From positions 160,719 through 224,718 of the forward strand of contig NZ_JASCIS010000009.1 of NCBI RefSeq assembly GCF_029968015.1: 64,000 nt of DNA. Reading direction: 5' to 3'. This document shows positions 24,705 through 32,857 of this stretch, one piece after another. A model generated the notes under the pieces. That model did not search any database. It was not told the origin of the DNA and was given only the letters and a program-made list of their open reading frames with translations. The DNA is from Streptomyces luteolus. GTDB lineage: Bacteria; Actinomycetota; Actinomycetes; Streptomycetales; Streptomycetaceae. The first letter of the stretch is position 1, and the number at the start of each line of letters is the position of its first letter. The translations under genes were made by a program, and so were the position numbers.

Positions 24705-25813
24705 GCGACGGTCACTCCTTCTTCGGCGGATTCCTCGGTGGTCTTCCCGGCTGCGAGCAGCGAGGCGTGGGTCGGCGCGTCGGGCACGCCCGCGGGCCGC
24801 AGCTTGGCGAACTCCTCGCGCAGAACCGGCACGACCTCCTCGCCGAGCAGGTCGATCTGCTCCAGGACGGTCTTGAGCGGCAGGCCCGCGTGGTCCATCA
24901 GGAACAGCTGGCGCTGGTAGTCGCCCGCGTACTCACGGAAGGACAGGGTCCGTTCGATCACCTGCTGCGGGGAGCCCACGGTCAGCGGTGTCTGCCGGGT
25001 GAAGTCCTCCAGGCTCGGCCCGTGCCCGTACACGGGCGCGTTGTCGAAGTACGGGCGGAACTCCCGTACCGCGTCCTGGGAGTTCTTAGCGATGAACGCC
25101 TGACCGCCGAGGCCGACGACGGCCTGCTCGGGGGTGCCGTGGCCGTGGTGCGCGTACCGCGTGCGGTACAGCTCGATCATCTTCTTGGTGTGGTCGGCCG
25201 GCCAGAAGATGTTGTTGTGGAAGAAGCCGTCACCGTAGTACGCGGCCTGCTCCGCGATCTCCGGCGAGCGGATGGAGCCGTGCCAGACGAACGGCGGTAC
25301 GTCGTCCAGGGGGCGCGGCGTGGACGTGAAGCCCTGCAGCGGTGTGCGGAACCTGCCCTCCCAGTCCACCGTCTCCTCGCGCCACAGGCGGCGCAGGAGC
25401 GCGTAGTTCTCGATGGCGAGCGGGATGCCCTGCCGGATGTCCTTGCCGAACCACGGATAGACCGGGCCGGTGTTGCCGCGCCCCATCATCAGGTCCACGC
25501 GCCCGTCCGCGATGTGCTGGAGCATCGCGAAATCCTCCGCGATCTTCACGGGGTCGTTGGTGGTGATGAGGGTGGTGGAGGTGGAGAGGATCAGCCTCTC
25601 GGTCCGCGCCGCGACGTACCCGAGCATCGTGGTCGGTGACGACGGCACGAACGGCGGGTTGTGGTGCTCGCCCGTCGCGAAGACGTCGAGGCCGACCTCC
25701 TCGGCCTTCAGCGCGATGGCGATCATGGCCTTGATCCGCTCGCGCTCGGTCGGCGTGCGTCCCGTGGTCGGGTCCTGCGTGACGTCTCCGACAGTGAAGA
25801 TCCCGAACTGCAT
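24701..25813 (-). CDS. LLM-class flavin-dependent monooxygenase
   Basis: A 370-residue luciferase-like TIM barrel: MQFGIFTVGDVTQDPTTGRT, GLDVFATGEHHNPPFVPSSP, LSTSTTLITTNDPVKIAEDF and VDLMMGRGNTGPVYPWFG are standard blocks of the CE1758 group, which is partnered with CE1759 FMN reductases. It uses FMNH2 and O2 to oxidise an unknown substrate. The ATG at 25813 has GGAGG nine bases upstream. A perfect 7-bp-arm inverted repeat lies at 25848-25865 in its promoter region, so it is probably repressed by a MarR- or TetR-type regulator coded elsewhere. Confidence 0.9.
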   Translation of the reverse strand: MQFGIFTVGDVTQDPTTGRTPTERERIKAMIAIALKAEEVGLDVFATGEHHNPPFVPSSPTTMLGYVAARTERLILSTSTTLITTNDPVKIAEDFAMLQHIADGRVDLMMGRGNTGPVYPWFGKDIRQGIPLAIENYALLRRLWREETVDWEGRFRTPLQGFTSTPRPLDDVPPFVWHGSIRSPEIAEQAAYYGDGFFHNNIFWPADHTKKMIELYRTRYAHHGHGTPEQAVVGLGGQAFIAKNSQDAVREFRPYFDNAPVYGHGPSLEDFTRQTPLTVGSPQQVIERTLSFREYAGDYQRQLFLMDHAGLPLKTVLEQIDLLGEEVVPVLREEFAKLRPAGVPDAPTHASLLAAGKTTEESAEEGVTVA

Positions 25814-25847
25814 GGGAGCCACCTCCGTGTGGGTCGGCATCGGCTAA

Positions 25848-25865
25848 TAGTTGATGATTCAACTA
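25848..25865. promoter_or_regulatory. Operator-like palindrome of the monooxygenase operon
   Basis: TAGTTGATGATTCAACTA has perfect TAGTTGA/TCAACTA arms around four bases, 34 bases upstream of the start. MarR-family repressors of oxidative enzymes often bind TTGAA/TTCAA-type palindromes; no such gene is adjacent. Confidence 0.55.
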
Positions 25866-26388
25866 GTGCGCTCAGCGTATCAGGCCGCGGAGATATTCCC
25901 TGAGTCGGGGCGCTGGGGAAAACCCCAGGTCAGCGGCTTTGTCAGGTCGAGTCGGACGGTTCCGCCCCGACGGCCCGCCGCAGGTGCTCGTACGGTTCCG
26001 CCCCGGCCGCCCGCCGCAGGTGCTCAGCGCGCTCGGCGGCCAGCTCAGCCAACGCCTCGACCGCCGCCGAACCGTGCACGGGCGCGACCCTGGCCGAGGC
26101 GGCCCGGGTCCTGTAACGCGGCACGCCGGTACGTGACGGCGGCCGAGCGGTACGAACGCCTCGGCGGCGCGGGGGCGTGCGCGGACGCATGGTGGCGTAC
26201 GTACACCGACCCCGCGCCGCACGAGGCCGCCGCCGACCTCGACGACTGGTGCTGCGGCACGGCGACGGCGTCGAGGTCCACGGTCCGGCACCGGTGTCCG
26301 CCGCCCTGTGGCCGACGGACACCGGGCGGACGTAGGGCGTGGCGTGATCTGGGAGAAGGGGCTCCGGGGGTGTGGCTCGGCCGCGCCG
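25866..26388. other. 523-base gap with a direct repeat and gene relics
   Basis: A direct repeat of about 33 bases (CGGTTCCGCCCCG... GCCGCAGGTGCTC) occurs at about 25955-25993 and 25990-26022; the minus strand reads EHLRRAAGAEPYEHLRRAVG. Near 26130-26337 the plus strand reads YVTAAERYERLGG, then TYTDPAPHEAAADLDDW, and after a frameshift VLRHGDGVEVHGPAPVSAAL to a stop. This looks like a decayed gene of unknown type. No intact gene is supported. Confidence 0.4.
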
Positions 26389-26868
26389 TCAGGTCGGGGC
26401 GGGAGTGACGGCCCGGCGGTAGACCTGCCGCGATCCGCCCTCGGGACCGGGAGCGGCGGCCTCCCCGGGGACGAAGCCGAGCCGCTCGTAGAAGACCCGC
26501 GCACCACTGGCGACGGCCCCCGGGTGGTCGGCGCCGAACGTGACCACGTCGACGGTCCCCGGCTCCCGTACGAACCTGCGCAGCGCGTCGGCCAGCAGCG
26601 CCGAACCGACTCCCTGCCCCCGCACACGCGCCGAGACCACGAGCCAATCGACGTGGTACGTGGGGGAGTCGGGGCCGAAGAGCAGTCCGCCGACGATCTC
26701 CCGGCCGTCGTCGGCGACGGCGACGAGCGCGGTGGACCGGCGGAGGTGCTCGGTCAGGGCGCGGTGGAAGCCGGGCTCGTCGACCATCGGCCCGAACCAG
26801 TGCTCCACCTGGGCGGCCAGGGCGAGCAGGCCGGACAGGTCCGGCTCCCGCCCGAGTCCGACCCTCAT
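26389..26868 (-). CDS. GNAT-family N-acetyltransferase
   Basis: A 159-residue acetyltransferase fold: HVDWLVVSARVRGQGVGSAL is strand 4 with the acetyl-CoA pyrophosphate loop (RGQGVG), and ARVFYERLGFVPGE is the C-terminal FYxxLGF motif. The substrate is unknown. The ATG at 26868 overlaps the stop of the upstream VOC gene by four bases, so the two are translationally coupled. Confidence 0.85.
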   Translation of the reverse strand: MRVGLGREPDLSGLLALAAQVEHWFGPMVDEPGFHRALTEHLRRSTALVAVADDGREIVGGLLFGPDSPTYHVDWLVVSARVRGQGVGSALLADALRRFVREPGTVDVVTFGADHPGAVASGARVFYERLGFVPGEAAAPGPEGGSRQVYRRAVTPAPT

Positions 26869-27266
26869 GCGCCGCGGGGGCGATGGGCCCGTACGTCGAC
26901 GGGGCGGCCGTCGGGGTCGCGCGCGGTCATCGTCCACTGCGCGGGCAGCGTCTCGATCTCGCCGACGGGCCGGCCGGCCGCCAGGAGGCGCTCGCGCACC
27001 TCGCACAGCTGGGCGTACGTCCCGACGCGCAGTCCCCAGCCCGCCCCGCCCAGGGGATCGGGCCCGGTCGTGGCGGCGGCGGGTGTCTCGACGACCATCA
27101 GGTGGTCGTTCCCGCCGACGTCGAGAGCGGCGATCCGGGGGCCGGACGGGGTGGCCGCACGCTCGAAGGCGAGTGCGGCCCCGAGGAGCCCCGTGTAGTA
27201 CGTGACGAGCCGGTCGAGGTCGTCGGTCGCCAGTGTCAGGTGATTGATTCCGAGAAGATCGGACAT
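26865..27266 (-). CDS. VOC-family (glyoxalase/dioxygenase-like) protein
   Basis: A 133-residue single-module vicinal oxygen chelate protein: INHLTLATDDLDRLVTYYTG begins the first beta-alpha-beta-beta-beta unit with a metal His, and ARDPDGRPVDVRAH ends the second unit. Related proteins include fosfomycin-type thioltransferases, glyoxalases and dioxygenases; the reaction here is unknown. It is first in an operon with the GNAT gene. The promoter appears close to the ATG with a palindrome over it (27284-27295). Confidence 0.82.
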   Translation of the reverse strand: MSDLLGINHLTLATDDLDRLVTYYTGLLGAALAFERAATPSGPRIAALDVGGNDHLMVVETPAAATTGPDPLGGAGWGLRVGTYAQLCEVRERLLAAGRPVGEIETLPAQWTMTARDPDGRPVDVRAHRPRGA

Positions 27267-27275
27267 GGTCGGGCA

Positions 27276-27295
27276 ACCCTAGTGCAGTCGACTGC
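27276..27295 (-). promoter_or_regulatory. Promoter -10 and palindrome before VOC gene
   Basis: On the minus strand a -10-like TAGGGT (27281-27276) ends nine bases before the ATG, and the perfect palindrome GCAGTCGACTGC (27284-27295) lies just upstream. No Shine-Dalgarno sequence fits in the gap, so the mRNA may be leaderless and the palindrome an operator. Confidence 0.4.
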
Positions 27296-27321
27296 CGAAC
27301 TGCCCGGGTAATACCGGGAGT

Positions 27322-28128
27322 TCAGGGGGTGAGGGCGTGTTCGGTGAAGCGCCCGCAGGAGCGGAAACCGAGGCGGCGGTAGACGGGTTCGCCATCGGTG
27401 GACGCCTGCAGGACCGCGAGGGGATGGTCCTGGTCGCGGGCCGTCTGGAGGGAGGCGAGCGTGATGGCCGTGCCGTGGCCGCGTCGGCGGTGGGAGGCCA
27501 GGGTGCAGATGTTGTAGATGCCGGCCACGCCCGCGTGTGAGAGCACTTCGGCTGAGCAGACGGGACGGCCGTCCACGTAGCCGACCAGGTAGGTGGCCGG
27601 GCAGCGCGCGGCGAGGGCCTGCGGGGCGGCCCGGGTGAAGAAGGTGCGGACGGTGTCGGCGGGCGGGGTCCAGTTCGCGGCGAGCACGGTGGCGTAGTCG
27701 GCGAGCTGCTCGGGTGTGGTCACCGCCCGGATGTCCAGCCCTCGGGCGGTGGGCGGCGGCAGGGTGTCGTCGAGCTCGGCCCACATGGCCGTCTCGTGCT
27801 CGGACGCGGGCAGACCGGCGGCCGTCAGACGGGCGGTGAGGTCCGTCGGGGCCGAGGCGGGCCCCACCCACCAGGAGAACCGGCGGCCGGTGCGCGCCAC
27901 CGCCCGCGTGGTCTCGGCGATCCGTGCCGCGGCGGTGGCGGGCGTGAACCGTGCCGAGGCGACGATGTTGAAGGTGTCGTCGTCCAGGCCGCTGTCGGCG
28001 ATCAGCAGGTCACCGCTCTCGGTGACGCTCGCACCGGTCATGTGCCGATGCAGATGACAGGCGTGTTCGGCCAGGTTCCGTTCCATCCGGTCCGTCACAT
28101 CGGGTTCGTCGAGGAGAGGGGTGCTCAT
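27322..28128 (-). CDS. Two-part GNAT-family acetyltransferase
   Basis: A 268-residue protein with an N-terminal degenerate half ([20 protein letters not shown]) and a C-terminal active GNAT half: [20 protein letters not shown] is the acetyl-CoA loop (RRRGHGTA), and [17 protein letters not shown] the final YRRLGF motif. The ATG at 28128 has GAGGAGAGGG upstream. Function unknown. The region upstream holds a 10-bp tandem array (28174-28240). Confidence 0.82.
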   Translation of the reverse strand: MSTPLLDEPDVTDRMERNLAEHACHLHRHMTGASVTESGDLLIADSGLDDDTFNIVASARFTPATAAARIAETTRAVARTGRRFSWWVGPASAPTDLTARLTAAGLPASEHETAMWAELDDTLPPPTARGLDIRAVTTPEQLADYATVLAANWTPPADTVRTFFTRAAPQALAARCPATYLVGYVDGRPVCSAEVLSHAGVAGIYNICTLASHRRRGHGTAITLASLQTARDQDHPLAVLQASTDGEPVYRRLGFRSCGRFTEHALTP

Positions 28129-28173
28129 AGCCCTGATCCCAGCAGTTCCGGGTGCGGGCCGCACTAGGATTTG

Positions 28174-28240
28174 GGCCGATCCAGGCCGATCCAGGCCGAT
28201 CCAGGCCGATCCAGGCCGATCCAGGCCGATCCAGGCCGAT
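28174..28240. repeat. 10-bp direct-repeat array (GCCGATCCAG)
   Basis: GGCCGATCCA repeats without change about 6.6 times, 46-112 bases upstream of the GNAT start. A 10-base period places each copy on the same DNA face. There are no spacers, so it is not a CRISPR. Confidence 0.9.
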
Positions 28241-28741
28241 CGCCGCCGGGGAGGAGCCCCGGCGCCCCTACGCCCGGTACCAGAGGGAAGCCGCTAGTCC
28301 CAGGCCCGCCAGAGCGATGGCGATCCGCAGCGGCTTCTCCGGGAGGTGGCGATCGCCCGCTCACGGGGGGGGCAGGAGGGGCGGATCGTGGCCGTCATGC
28401 GGGAGATCCGGGCGACGATCGAGGGGGTGCTGGTGGACGTCTCCCTTCCCCTCCCCGCCCCTTCCCGAAAGTCCTGGCGGACGGCTTCCGGGGGCTGCGC
28501 CCCTGGCCCCGCTTTCCTGGCCGTAGTTCGGGTGCAGCTCCGTCGTGGCTGGTCGCGCAGTTCCCCGCGCCCCTAAAAACCGGGTCCGGGGCGTAGCCCC
28601 GGTTTCGGGAAGGGGCGGGGAGGGGAGAAGCACGCGGCGCCGAACCCCCGCATCCACCGATCGGCCGACCCCCGCGTCCCCCATCCCGCCCGCACCCCGC
28701 ACCCGGTACGCCGACCACCCCAGGCCCCCCGCACCCCCAGG
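28241..28741. other. 500-base gap: membrane-protein relic and a conserved intergenic element
   Basis: On the minus strand at about 28268-28360 a short frame reads GDRHLPEKPLRIAIALAGL and [10 protein letters not shown] then stop, like the last helix of a membrane transporter; a TGA just upstream means it is only a relic. At about 28436-28575 lies a ~140-base copy of the intergenic element ending TCGTGGCTGGTCGCGCAG, with inner hairpins such as GGGGCTGCGCCCC. No intact gene is seen. Confidence 0.5.
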
Positions 28742-29386
28742 ATGGACACCGCAGACAGGACCGAGGAGCGTGGGACGACCGTGACCAGAACGACCGCACA
28801 AGACCGCGCCCTGCTGAGCGCCGCCGCTCAGGGCGACCCCGAAGGCGTACGGGCCGCGCTCGCCGCCGGAGCGCAGCTGGAGGCGCGCGACGCCCAGGGC
28901 CGCACCGCCCTGCTGCTCGCCGCGAGCGCCGACCACCTCGGTGCGGCCCGCGAGCTGGTCGCCGCGGGTGCCGACCCGAACGCGCGGGACGCCCGCGACG
29001 ACAGCCCGTGGCTGGTCACCGGAGTCACCGGCAGCGTCGCCATGATGCGGCTGCTGCTCCCGGCCGGCGCCAACCTGACCCTGCGCAACCGCTTCGGCGG
29101 CATCGCCCTGATCCCCGCCGCCGAACGCGGCCACGTCGACTACGTACGAGCCCTGCTGCGCGAGACGGACATCGACGTCGACCACGTCAACCACCTCGGC
29201 TGGACCGCCCTGTTGGAGGCCGTGATCCTCGGCGACGGCGGACGGGAGCACGAGGAGATCGTCGAGCTGCTGATCACCGCGGGCGCCACTCCGGGCCTCC
29301 CGGACGGCGACGGCGTCACCGCCCTGGAGCACGCCGAACGGCGCGGCTTCGACCGCATCGCCGGACTCCTGCGGGCCGTCCGATGA
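28742..29386 (+). CDS. Ankyrin-repeat protein
   Basis: A 214-residue protein with about five ankyrin repeats: GDPEGVRAALAAGAQLEARD, GRTALLLAASADHLGAAREL, VAAGADPNARDARDDSPWLV, AERGHVDYVRALLRETDIDV and LLITAGATPGLPDGDGVTAL. These stack as a protein-binding surface. The ATG at 28742 or the GTG at 28781 could be the start; neither has ideal spacing to the GAGGAG at 28763. It overlaps the lipoprotein gene by four bases (ATGA), so the cytosolic ankyrin protein and the exported propeller are co-made. Confidence 0.87.
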   Translation: MDTADRTEERGTTVTRTTAQDRALLSAAAQGDPEGVRAALAAGAQLEARDAQGRTALLLAASADHLGAARELVAAGADPNARDARDDSPWLVTGVTGSVAMMRLLLPAGANLTLRNRFGGIALIPAAERGHVDYVRALLRETDIDVDHVNHLGWTALLEAVILGDGGREHEEIVELLITAGATPGLPDGDGVTALEHAERRGFDRIAGLLRAVR

Positions 29387-30510
29387 GCCGCGCGCGGCGC
29401 CCGCGCCGTACCGGCCTCGCCGTCGCGGCCGCGGCCGTCACCCTGCTCGCCGGATGCGGCCCCACGCAGGCCGCGGGACCGGGCGAGGGCGACGCGCCCG
29501 CGCCGGTCGCCCCCGGAGCCGAACCCGACGGGCGCACCCCCGAAGGCACCCTGCTCGTGGCCGACTTCGGCGGCGAGACCGTGACGTTCGTGGACCCGGA
29601 GAAGGGCCCGATCGACACGGTCCAGGTCGGCACCGCCCCGTACGGCCTCGTCGTCGGCGAGGACGGCAGGGCCTGGGTCGCGACCGCCGAGGGCGTCGCC
29701 GTCGTCGACACCCGCAAGCGCGAGCGCCTGGCGGTCATCCCGTACGAGACGGACTCCGGGCCATCCGCGACGGGCGAGTACCGCGGTGGCGGCATGGGCA
29801 TCGCGCTCGCGCCGGACGGCGAGCAGGTGTACGTGGGCGTCAACGTGCCGGGCGGGAACGGGGTGTTGGAGACCATCGACACCCGGACCCGCGAGGTGAC
29901 CGACACCGCGCCGGTGGGCCGACGCCCCTTCGACGTGGACGTCTCGCGGGACGGCCGCGAGGTGTACGCCACCGATCACGACTCCTTCGACGTGACCGTG
30001 GTGTGCGCCGACGGCGAGGGCGAGCCGCGCCGTATCGAGGTCGCCCCGTACGGGACCGAGGGCGGCCTCGGCTCCTGGCTGAAGCCGCACTACGCGGTGG
30101 TACGGCCCTCCGACGGGAAGCTGCTCTTCCCGTTCGAGGGCGAGAGGCTGGTCGTGGTCGACCCGCGGACCGGCGCGTCCCGCATCGAGCCGATGACCGC
30201 GAACACGCATCAGCACGGGGCCACGATCACCGAGGACGGCACTCTCTTCGTCGTCGGCACCGGCCCCATCGGCTCGTCCGACGAGGACCCGTCGCTCACG
30301 ATCCGTACGAAGGACGGCGAGGAGCGGGTGGTCCCGCTGGACGGACCGCACGAGGACGTCGCCGTCTCCCGGGACGGCCGCACGGCTTACGTCAGCGGCG
30401 GCTTCACGCGCGACGGGTACTGGCACGGCATCACGATCGTCGACGTGCCGAGCGGAAAGACGTCCCGGCTCACGGCGGGGGAGCGGCCGTTGGGCATCGC
30501 CGTGCTGTGA
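29383..30510 (+). CDS. Beta-propeller lipoprotein (YVTN-like)
   Basis: A 375-residue exported lipoprotein. The signal peptide has a basic start (SRARRPRRTG), a hydrophobic stretch and the lipobox LLAGC. After an Ala/Pro linker come seven-bladed-propeller-like repeats: GTLLVADFGGETVTFVDPEK, APYGLVVGEDGRAWVATAEG, MGIALAPDGEQVYVGVNVPG, FDVDVSRDGREVYATDHDSF and DVAVSRDGRTAYVSGGF. Such proteins lie on the outer face of the membrane and bind partners or ligands; none is known here. Translation is coupled to the ankyrin gene. The stop codon lies in a 23/24-bp tandem repeat. Confidence 0.85.
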   Translation: MSRARRPRRTGLAVAAAAVTLLAGCGPTQAAGPGEGDAPAPVAPGAEPDGRTPEGTLLVADFGGETVTFVDPEKGPIDTVQVGTAPYGLVVGEDGRAWVATAEGVAVVDTRKRERLAVIPYETDSGPSATGEYRGGGMGIALAPDGEQVYVGVNVPGGNGVLETIDTRTREVTDTAPVGRRPFDVDVSRDGREVYATDHDSFDVTVVCADGEGEPRRIEVAPYGTEGGLGSWLKPHYAVVRPSDGKLLFPFEGERLVVVDPRTGASRIEPMTANTHQHGATITEDGTLFVVGTGPIGSSDEDPSLTIRTKDGEERVVPLDGPHEDVAVSRDGRTAYVSGGFTRDGYWHGITIVDVPSGKTSRLTAGERPLGIAVL

Positions 30511-30594
30511 GCGGCGTACGGAGCGTGCTGTGAGGTGGCGTACGGAGTGTGCTGTGAGCGGCGTACGGAGCGTGTTGTGAGCGGCGTATGGAGC
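30502..30594. repeat. 23/24-bp tandem repeat over the lipoprotein stop
   Basis: Four copies of GTGCTGTGAGCGGCGTACGG plus AGC (23-24 bases each) run from the last codons of the lipoprotein gene into the gap. Every copy carries a TGA. Confidence 0.9.
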
Positions 30595-30611
30595 GGGCGT
30601 GGGCGTCCGAG

Positions 30612-30647
30612 TTGATAGGCAAGTCGTCACTTGCCTATGCTGGGGGC
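30612..30647 (+). promoter_or_regulatory. Promoter and operator of the ArsR gene; probable leaderless start
   Basis: TTGATA (30612-30617) and TATGCT (30636-30641) are spaced by 18 bases, and the GTG start follows six bases after the -10, so the mRNA is probably leaderless. A perfect inverted repeat with arms ATAGGCAAGT and ACTTGCCTAT around four bases (30615-30638) covers the promoter core, as expected for the operator of the ArsR protein itself. Confidence 0.75.
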
Positions 30648-30946
30648 GTGGCCGATGACCTGTTCAAAGCCTTGGCCGACCCCACCCGTCGCACCATCCT
30701 CGACGAGCTCGCGGACCGCTCAGGGCAGACACTGTTCGAGATCTGCGGGCGGCTGAGCATGAAGCACCAGCTCGGCCTCTCGCGCCAGGCGGTCTCGCAG
30801 CACCTCGCCGTGCTCGAGTCCGCGGGGCTCGTCGAGACCAGGCGGGAGGGCCGCTACAAGTACCACGACCTGAACACGGCCCCGCTCCGGCAGATCACCG
30901 AGCGGTGGCCCGTGCCCGACGCCTCAAGGCCCGAGGAGAGCACCCC

Positions 30947-30950
<4 letters not shown>
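30648..30950 (+). CDS. ArsR-family winged-helix repressor
   Basis: A 100-residue regulator: DLFKALADPTRRTILDELAD, the recognition helix SRQAVSQHLAVLESAGLVET and the wing RREGRYKYHDLN. There is no CxC metal site, so it belongs to the non-metal ArsR group often paired with VOC/SRPBCC genes. Autoregulation is suggested by the palindrome over its promoter. GTG 30648 is the only start compatible with the promoter. It overlaps the VOC gene by four bases. Confidence 0.9.
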
Positions 30951-31339
<389 letters not shown>

Positions 31340-31441
31340 CCGCAGGAAGCAGCCGAAGCGCCGCCCCCCCGAGCCTCAGCAGCCCAGCCGAAGCAGTCGC
31401 GATCACCCGTCCTGCGCCGCGGACGTGCCGGCCGCCCGGAG

Positions 31442-31981
31442 CTAGAGCGTGCCCCGCAACCCCTCCGCCGAGTCCGCCACCCGTTGCAGCAACTCCAGGA
31501 ACGTGGACTGTTCGTCCGGGTTCAGCGGGGCCAGGAAGATCTGGTTCATCCGGGCCGTACGGGGGGACAGGCGCCGGTGGACGCGCCGCCCCTCGTCCGT
31601 GGCGTGCAGGACCGAGCGGCGGCCGTCCTTCGGATCGCGGACCTTGTCGAGCAGACCGCGGTCGACCAGGCGGCGGATCACCTCGGCGACCGTGGAGCGG
31701 TCCAGGCCGACGCGCTCGCCCACCGACCGCTGATCCATGCCGCCCTCGCCCACCAGCGCGTTGAGCACCGCGAACTGCGGCGAGGTGACGTCCTCGGAGA
31801 CGACCGTGTGCCACAGCAGGGTGTGCGCCTGCTGCAGCCGGCGGGCCAGGTGGCCGGGATGCGTACTGAGGTCGAGCGCGGGCACGTACGTCCTTCCGTC
31901 GGCGGCGAGGTGCCCTCGTACCGAGATGCTCTCCGTACCGAGATGCTCCTTGCACTGAGGGTCTTGACCCAGGCCAGACAT
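31442..31981 (-). CDS. pcaV: MarR-family regulator of protocatechuate catabolism (PcaV-like)
   Basis: A 179-residue MarR protein: the helix-turn-helix MDQRSVGERVGLDRSTVAEV then IRRLVDRGLLDKVRDPKDGR is complete, with dimerisation helices on both sides. It is divergent from pcaIJFHGBL, the arrangement known for the protocatechuate-responsive repressor PcaV of Streptomyces coelicolor. A perfect palindrome TCAGTGCACTGA lies between the two genes. The ATG at 31981 lacks a good ribosome site, so a leaderless or short-leader transcript is possible. Function is inferred from synteny and family; binding would be released by protocatechuate. Confidence 0.87.
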   Translation of the reverse strand: MSGLGQDPQCKEHLGTESISVRGHLAADGRTYVPALDLSTHPGHLARRLQQAHTLLWHTVVSEDVTSPQFAVLNALVGEGGMDQRSVGERVGLDRSTVAEVIRRLVDRGLLDKVRDPKDGRRSVLHATDEGRRVHRRLSPRTARMNQIFLAPLNPDEQSTFLELLQRVADSAEGLRGTL

Positions 31982-32012
31982 GATGCCACGCTTCGGACTC
32001 ACACAGAGATAG

Positions 32013-32024
32013 TCAGTGCACTGA
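32013..32024. promoter_or_regulatory. Operator palindrome between pcaV and pcaI
   Basis: TCAGTGCACTGA is perfectly symmetric and lies in an AT-rich patch (AGATAGTCAGTGCACTGATT), 32 bases upstream of the pcaV start and 75 before pcaI. It can repress both divergent promoters. Confidence 0.7.
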
Positions 32025-32032
32025 TTAATTCT

Positions 32033-32055
32033 CCGGGGGCCAACCCCCGGGGTTG
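32033..32055 (+). promoter_or_regulatory. Overlapping stem-loops in the pca leader
   Basis: CCGGGGG (32033-32039) pairs with CCCCCGG (32044-32050) around a 4-base loop. The second arm can alternatively pair as CAACC/GGTTG (32041-32055). The two structures exclude each other. There is no leader peptide or known riboswitch; significance is unproven. Confidence 0.35.
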
Positions 32056-32098
32056 ATGCTCGTGCTGACGGAACCTGCGTGAAGGCGGGAGCGTACGG

Positions 32099-32857
32099 AT
32101 GGACAAGGTGGTGGCCACGGCCGCCGAGGCCGTGGCCGACGTCCGGGACGGGGCGTCGTTCGCGGTCGGCGGCTTCGGCCTGAGCGGAGTGCCGAACGCG
32201 CTGATCGAGGCGGTGCACGCGCGCGGCGTCGGCGGCCTGGAGGTCGTGTCGAACAACTGCGGGGCCATGGACTCCGGGCTCGCCGTGCTGCTCGCGGCCG
32301 GCCGGATCGCCCGCGTGACCGGCTCGTACATCGGCGCCAACAAGGAGTTCGCGCGCCAGTACCTAGCCGGTGAGCTGGAGGTCGAGCTGATCCCGCAGGG
32401 CACCCTCGCCGAACGGCTGCGCGCGGGCGGTGCCGGGATCCCCGCGTTCTACACGCCCGCGGGCGTCGGCACCCAGGTCGCCGAGGGCGGGCTGCCGTGG
32501 CGGTACGACGGGGACGGCGGCGTCGCGCTCGCCTCGCCGCCGAAGGAGGTGCGGGAGTTCGACGGCACCGAGTACGTCCTGGAGCGCGGCATCCGCACCG
32601 ACTTCGCCCTCGTACGGGCCGCGAAGGGCGACCGGCACGGCAACCTCGTGTTCGCCAAGTCCGCGCGGAACTTCAACCCGCTCGCCGCGATGGCCGGACG
32701 CGTCACCGTCGCGGAGGTGGAGGAGCTGGTCGAGCCCGGCGAGATCGACCCCGACCAGGTGCACGTGCCGGGGATCTTCGTGCAGCGCGTCGTCGCGCTC
32801 ACCCCCGGGCAGGCGGCCGACAAGCGGATCGAGCAGAGGACGGTGCGGACCCGATGA
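32099..32857 (+). CDS. pcaI: 3-oxoadipate CoA-transferase, subunit A
   Basis: A 252-residue class-I CoA-transferase alpha chain: [57 protein letters not shown] and [17 protein letters not shown] are family blocks. With PcaJ it moves CoA from succinyl-CoA to 3-oxoadipate, the penultimate step of the beta-ketoadipate pathway. First gene of the pca operon; its stop overlaps the pcaJ start by four bases. GGGAG precedes the ATG. Expected to be induced by protocatechuate through the adjacent MarR protein. Confidence 0.95.
   Translation: MDKVVATAAEAVADVRDGASFAVGGFGLSGVPNALIEAVHARGVGGLEVVSNNCGAMDSGLAVLLAAGRIARVTGSYIGANKEFARQYLAGELEVELIPQGTLAERLRAGGAGIPAFYTPAGVGTQVAEGGLPWRYDGDGGVALASPPKEVREFDGTEYVLERGIRTDFALVRAAKGDRHGNLVFAKSARNFNPLAAMAGRVTVAEVEELVEPGEIDPDQVHVPGIFVQRVVALTPGQAADKRIEQRTVRTR

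Noticed and set aside
20115..28128. A biosynthetic gene cluster around the P450
   Set aside because: No core synthase, ligase assembly line or precursor peptide; the surrounding genes are unrelated single functions.
28174..28240. CRISPR array
   Set aside because: Units are 10 bases, contiguous and without spacers; no cas genes are present.
28152..28596. Arg/Pro-rich plus-strand proteins starting in the 10-bp array
   Set aside because: They are translations of repeats and hairpin elements with no ribosome site or recognisable domain.
32026..32098. Riboswitch in the pca leader
   Set aside because: The leader is too short and only simple hairpins are seen; no known aptamer core is recognisable.
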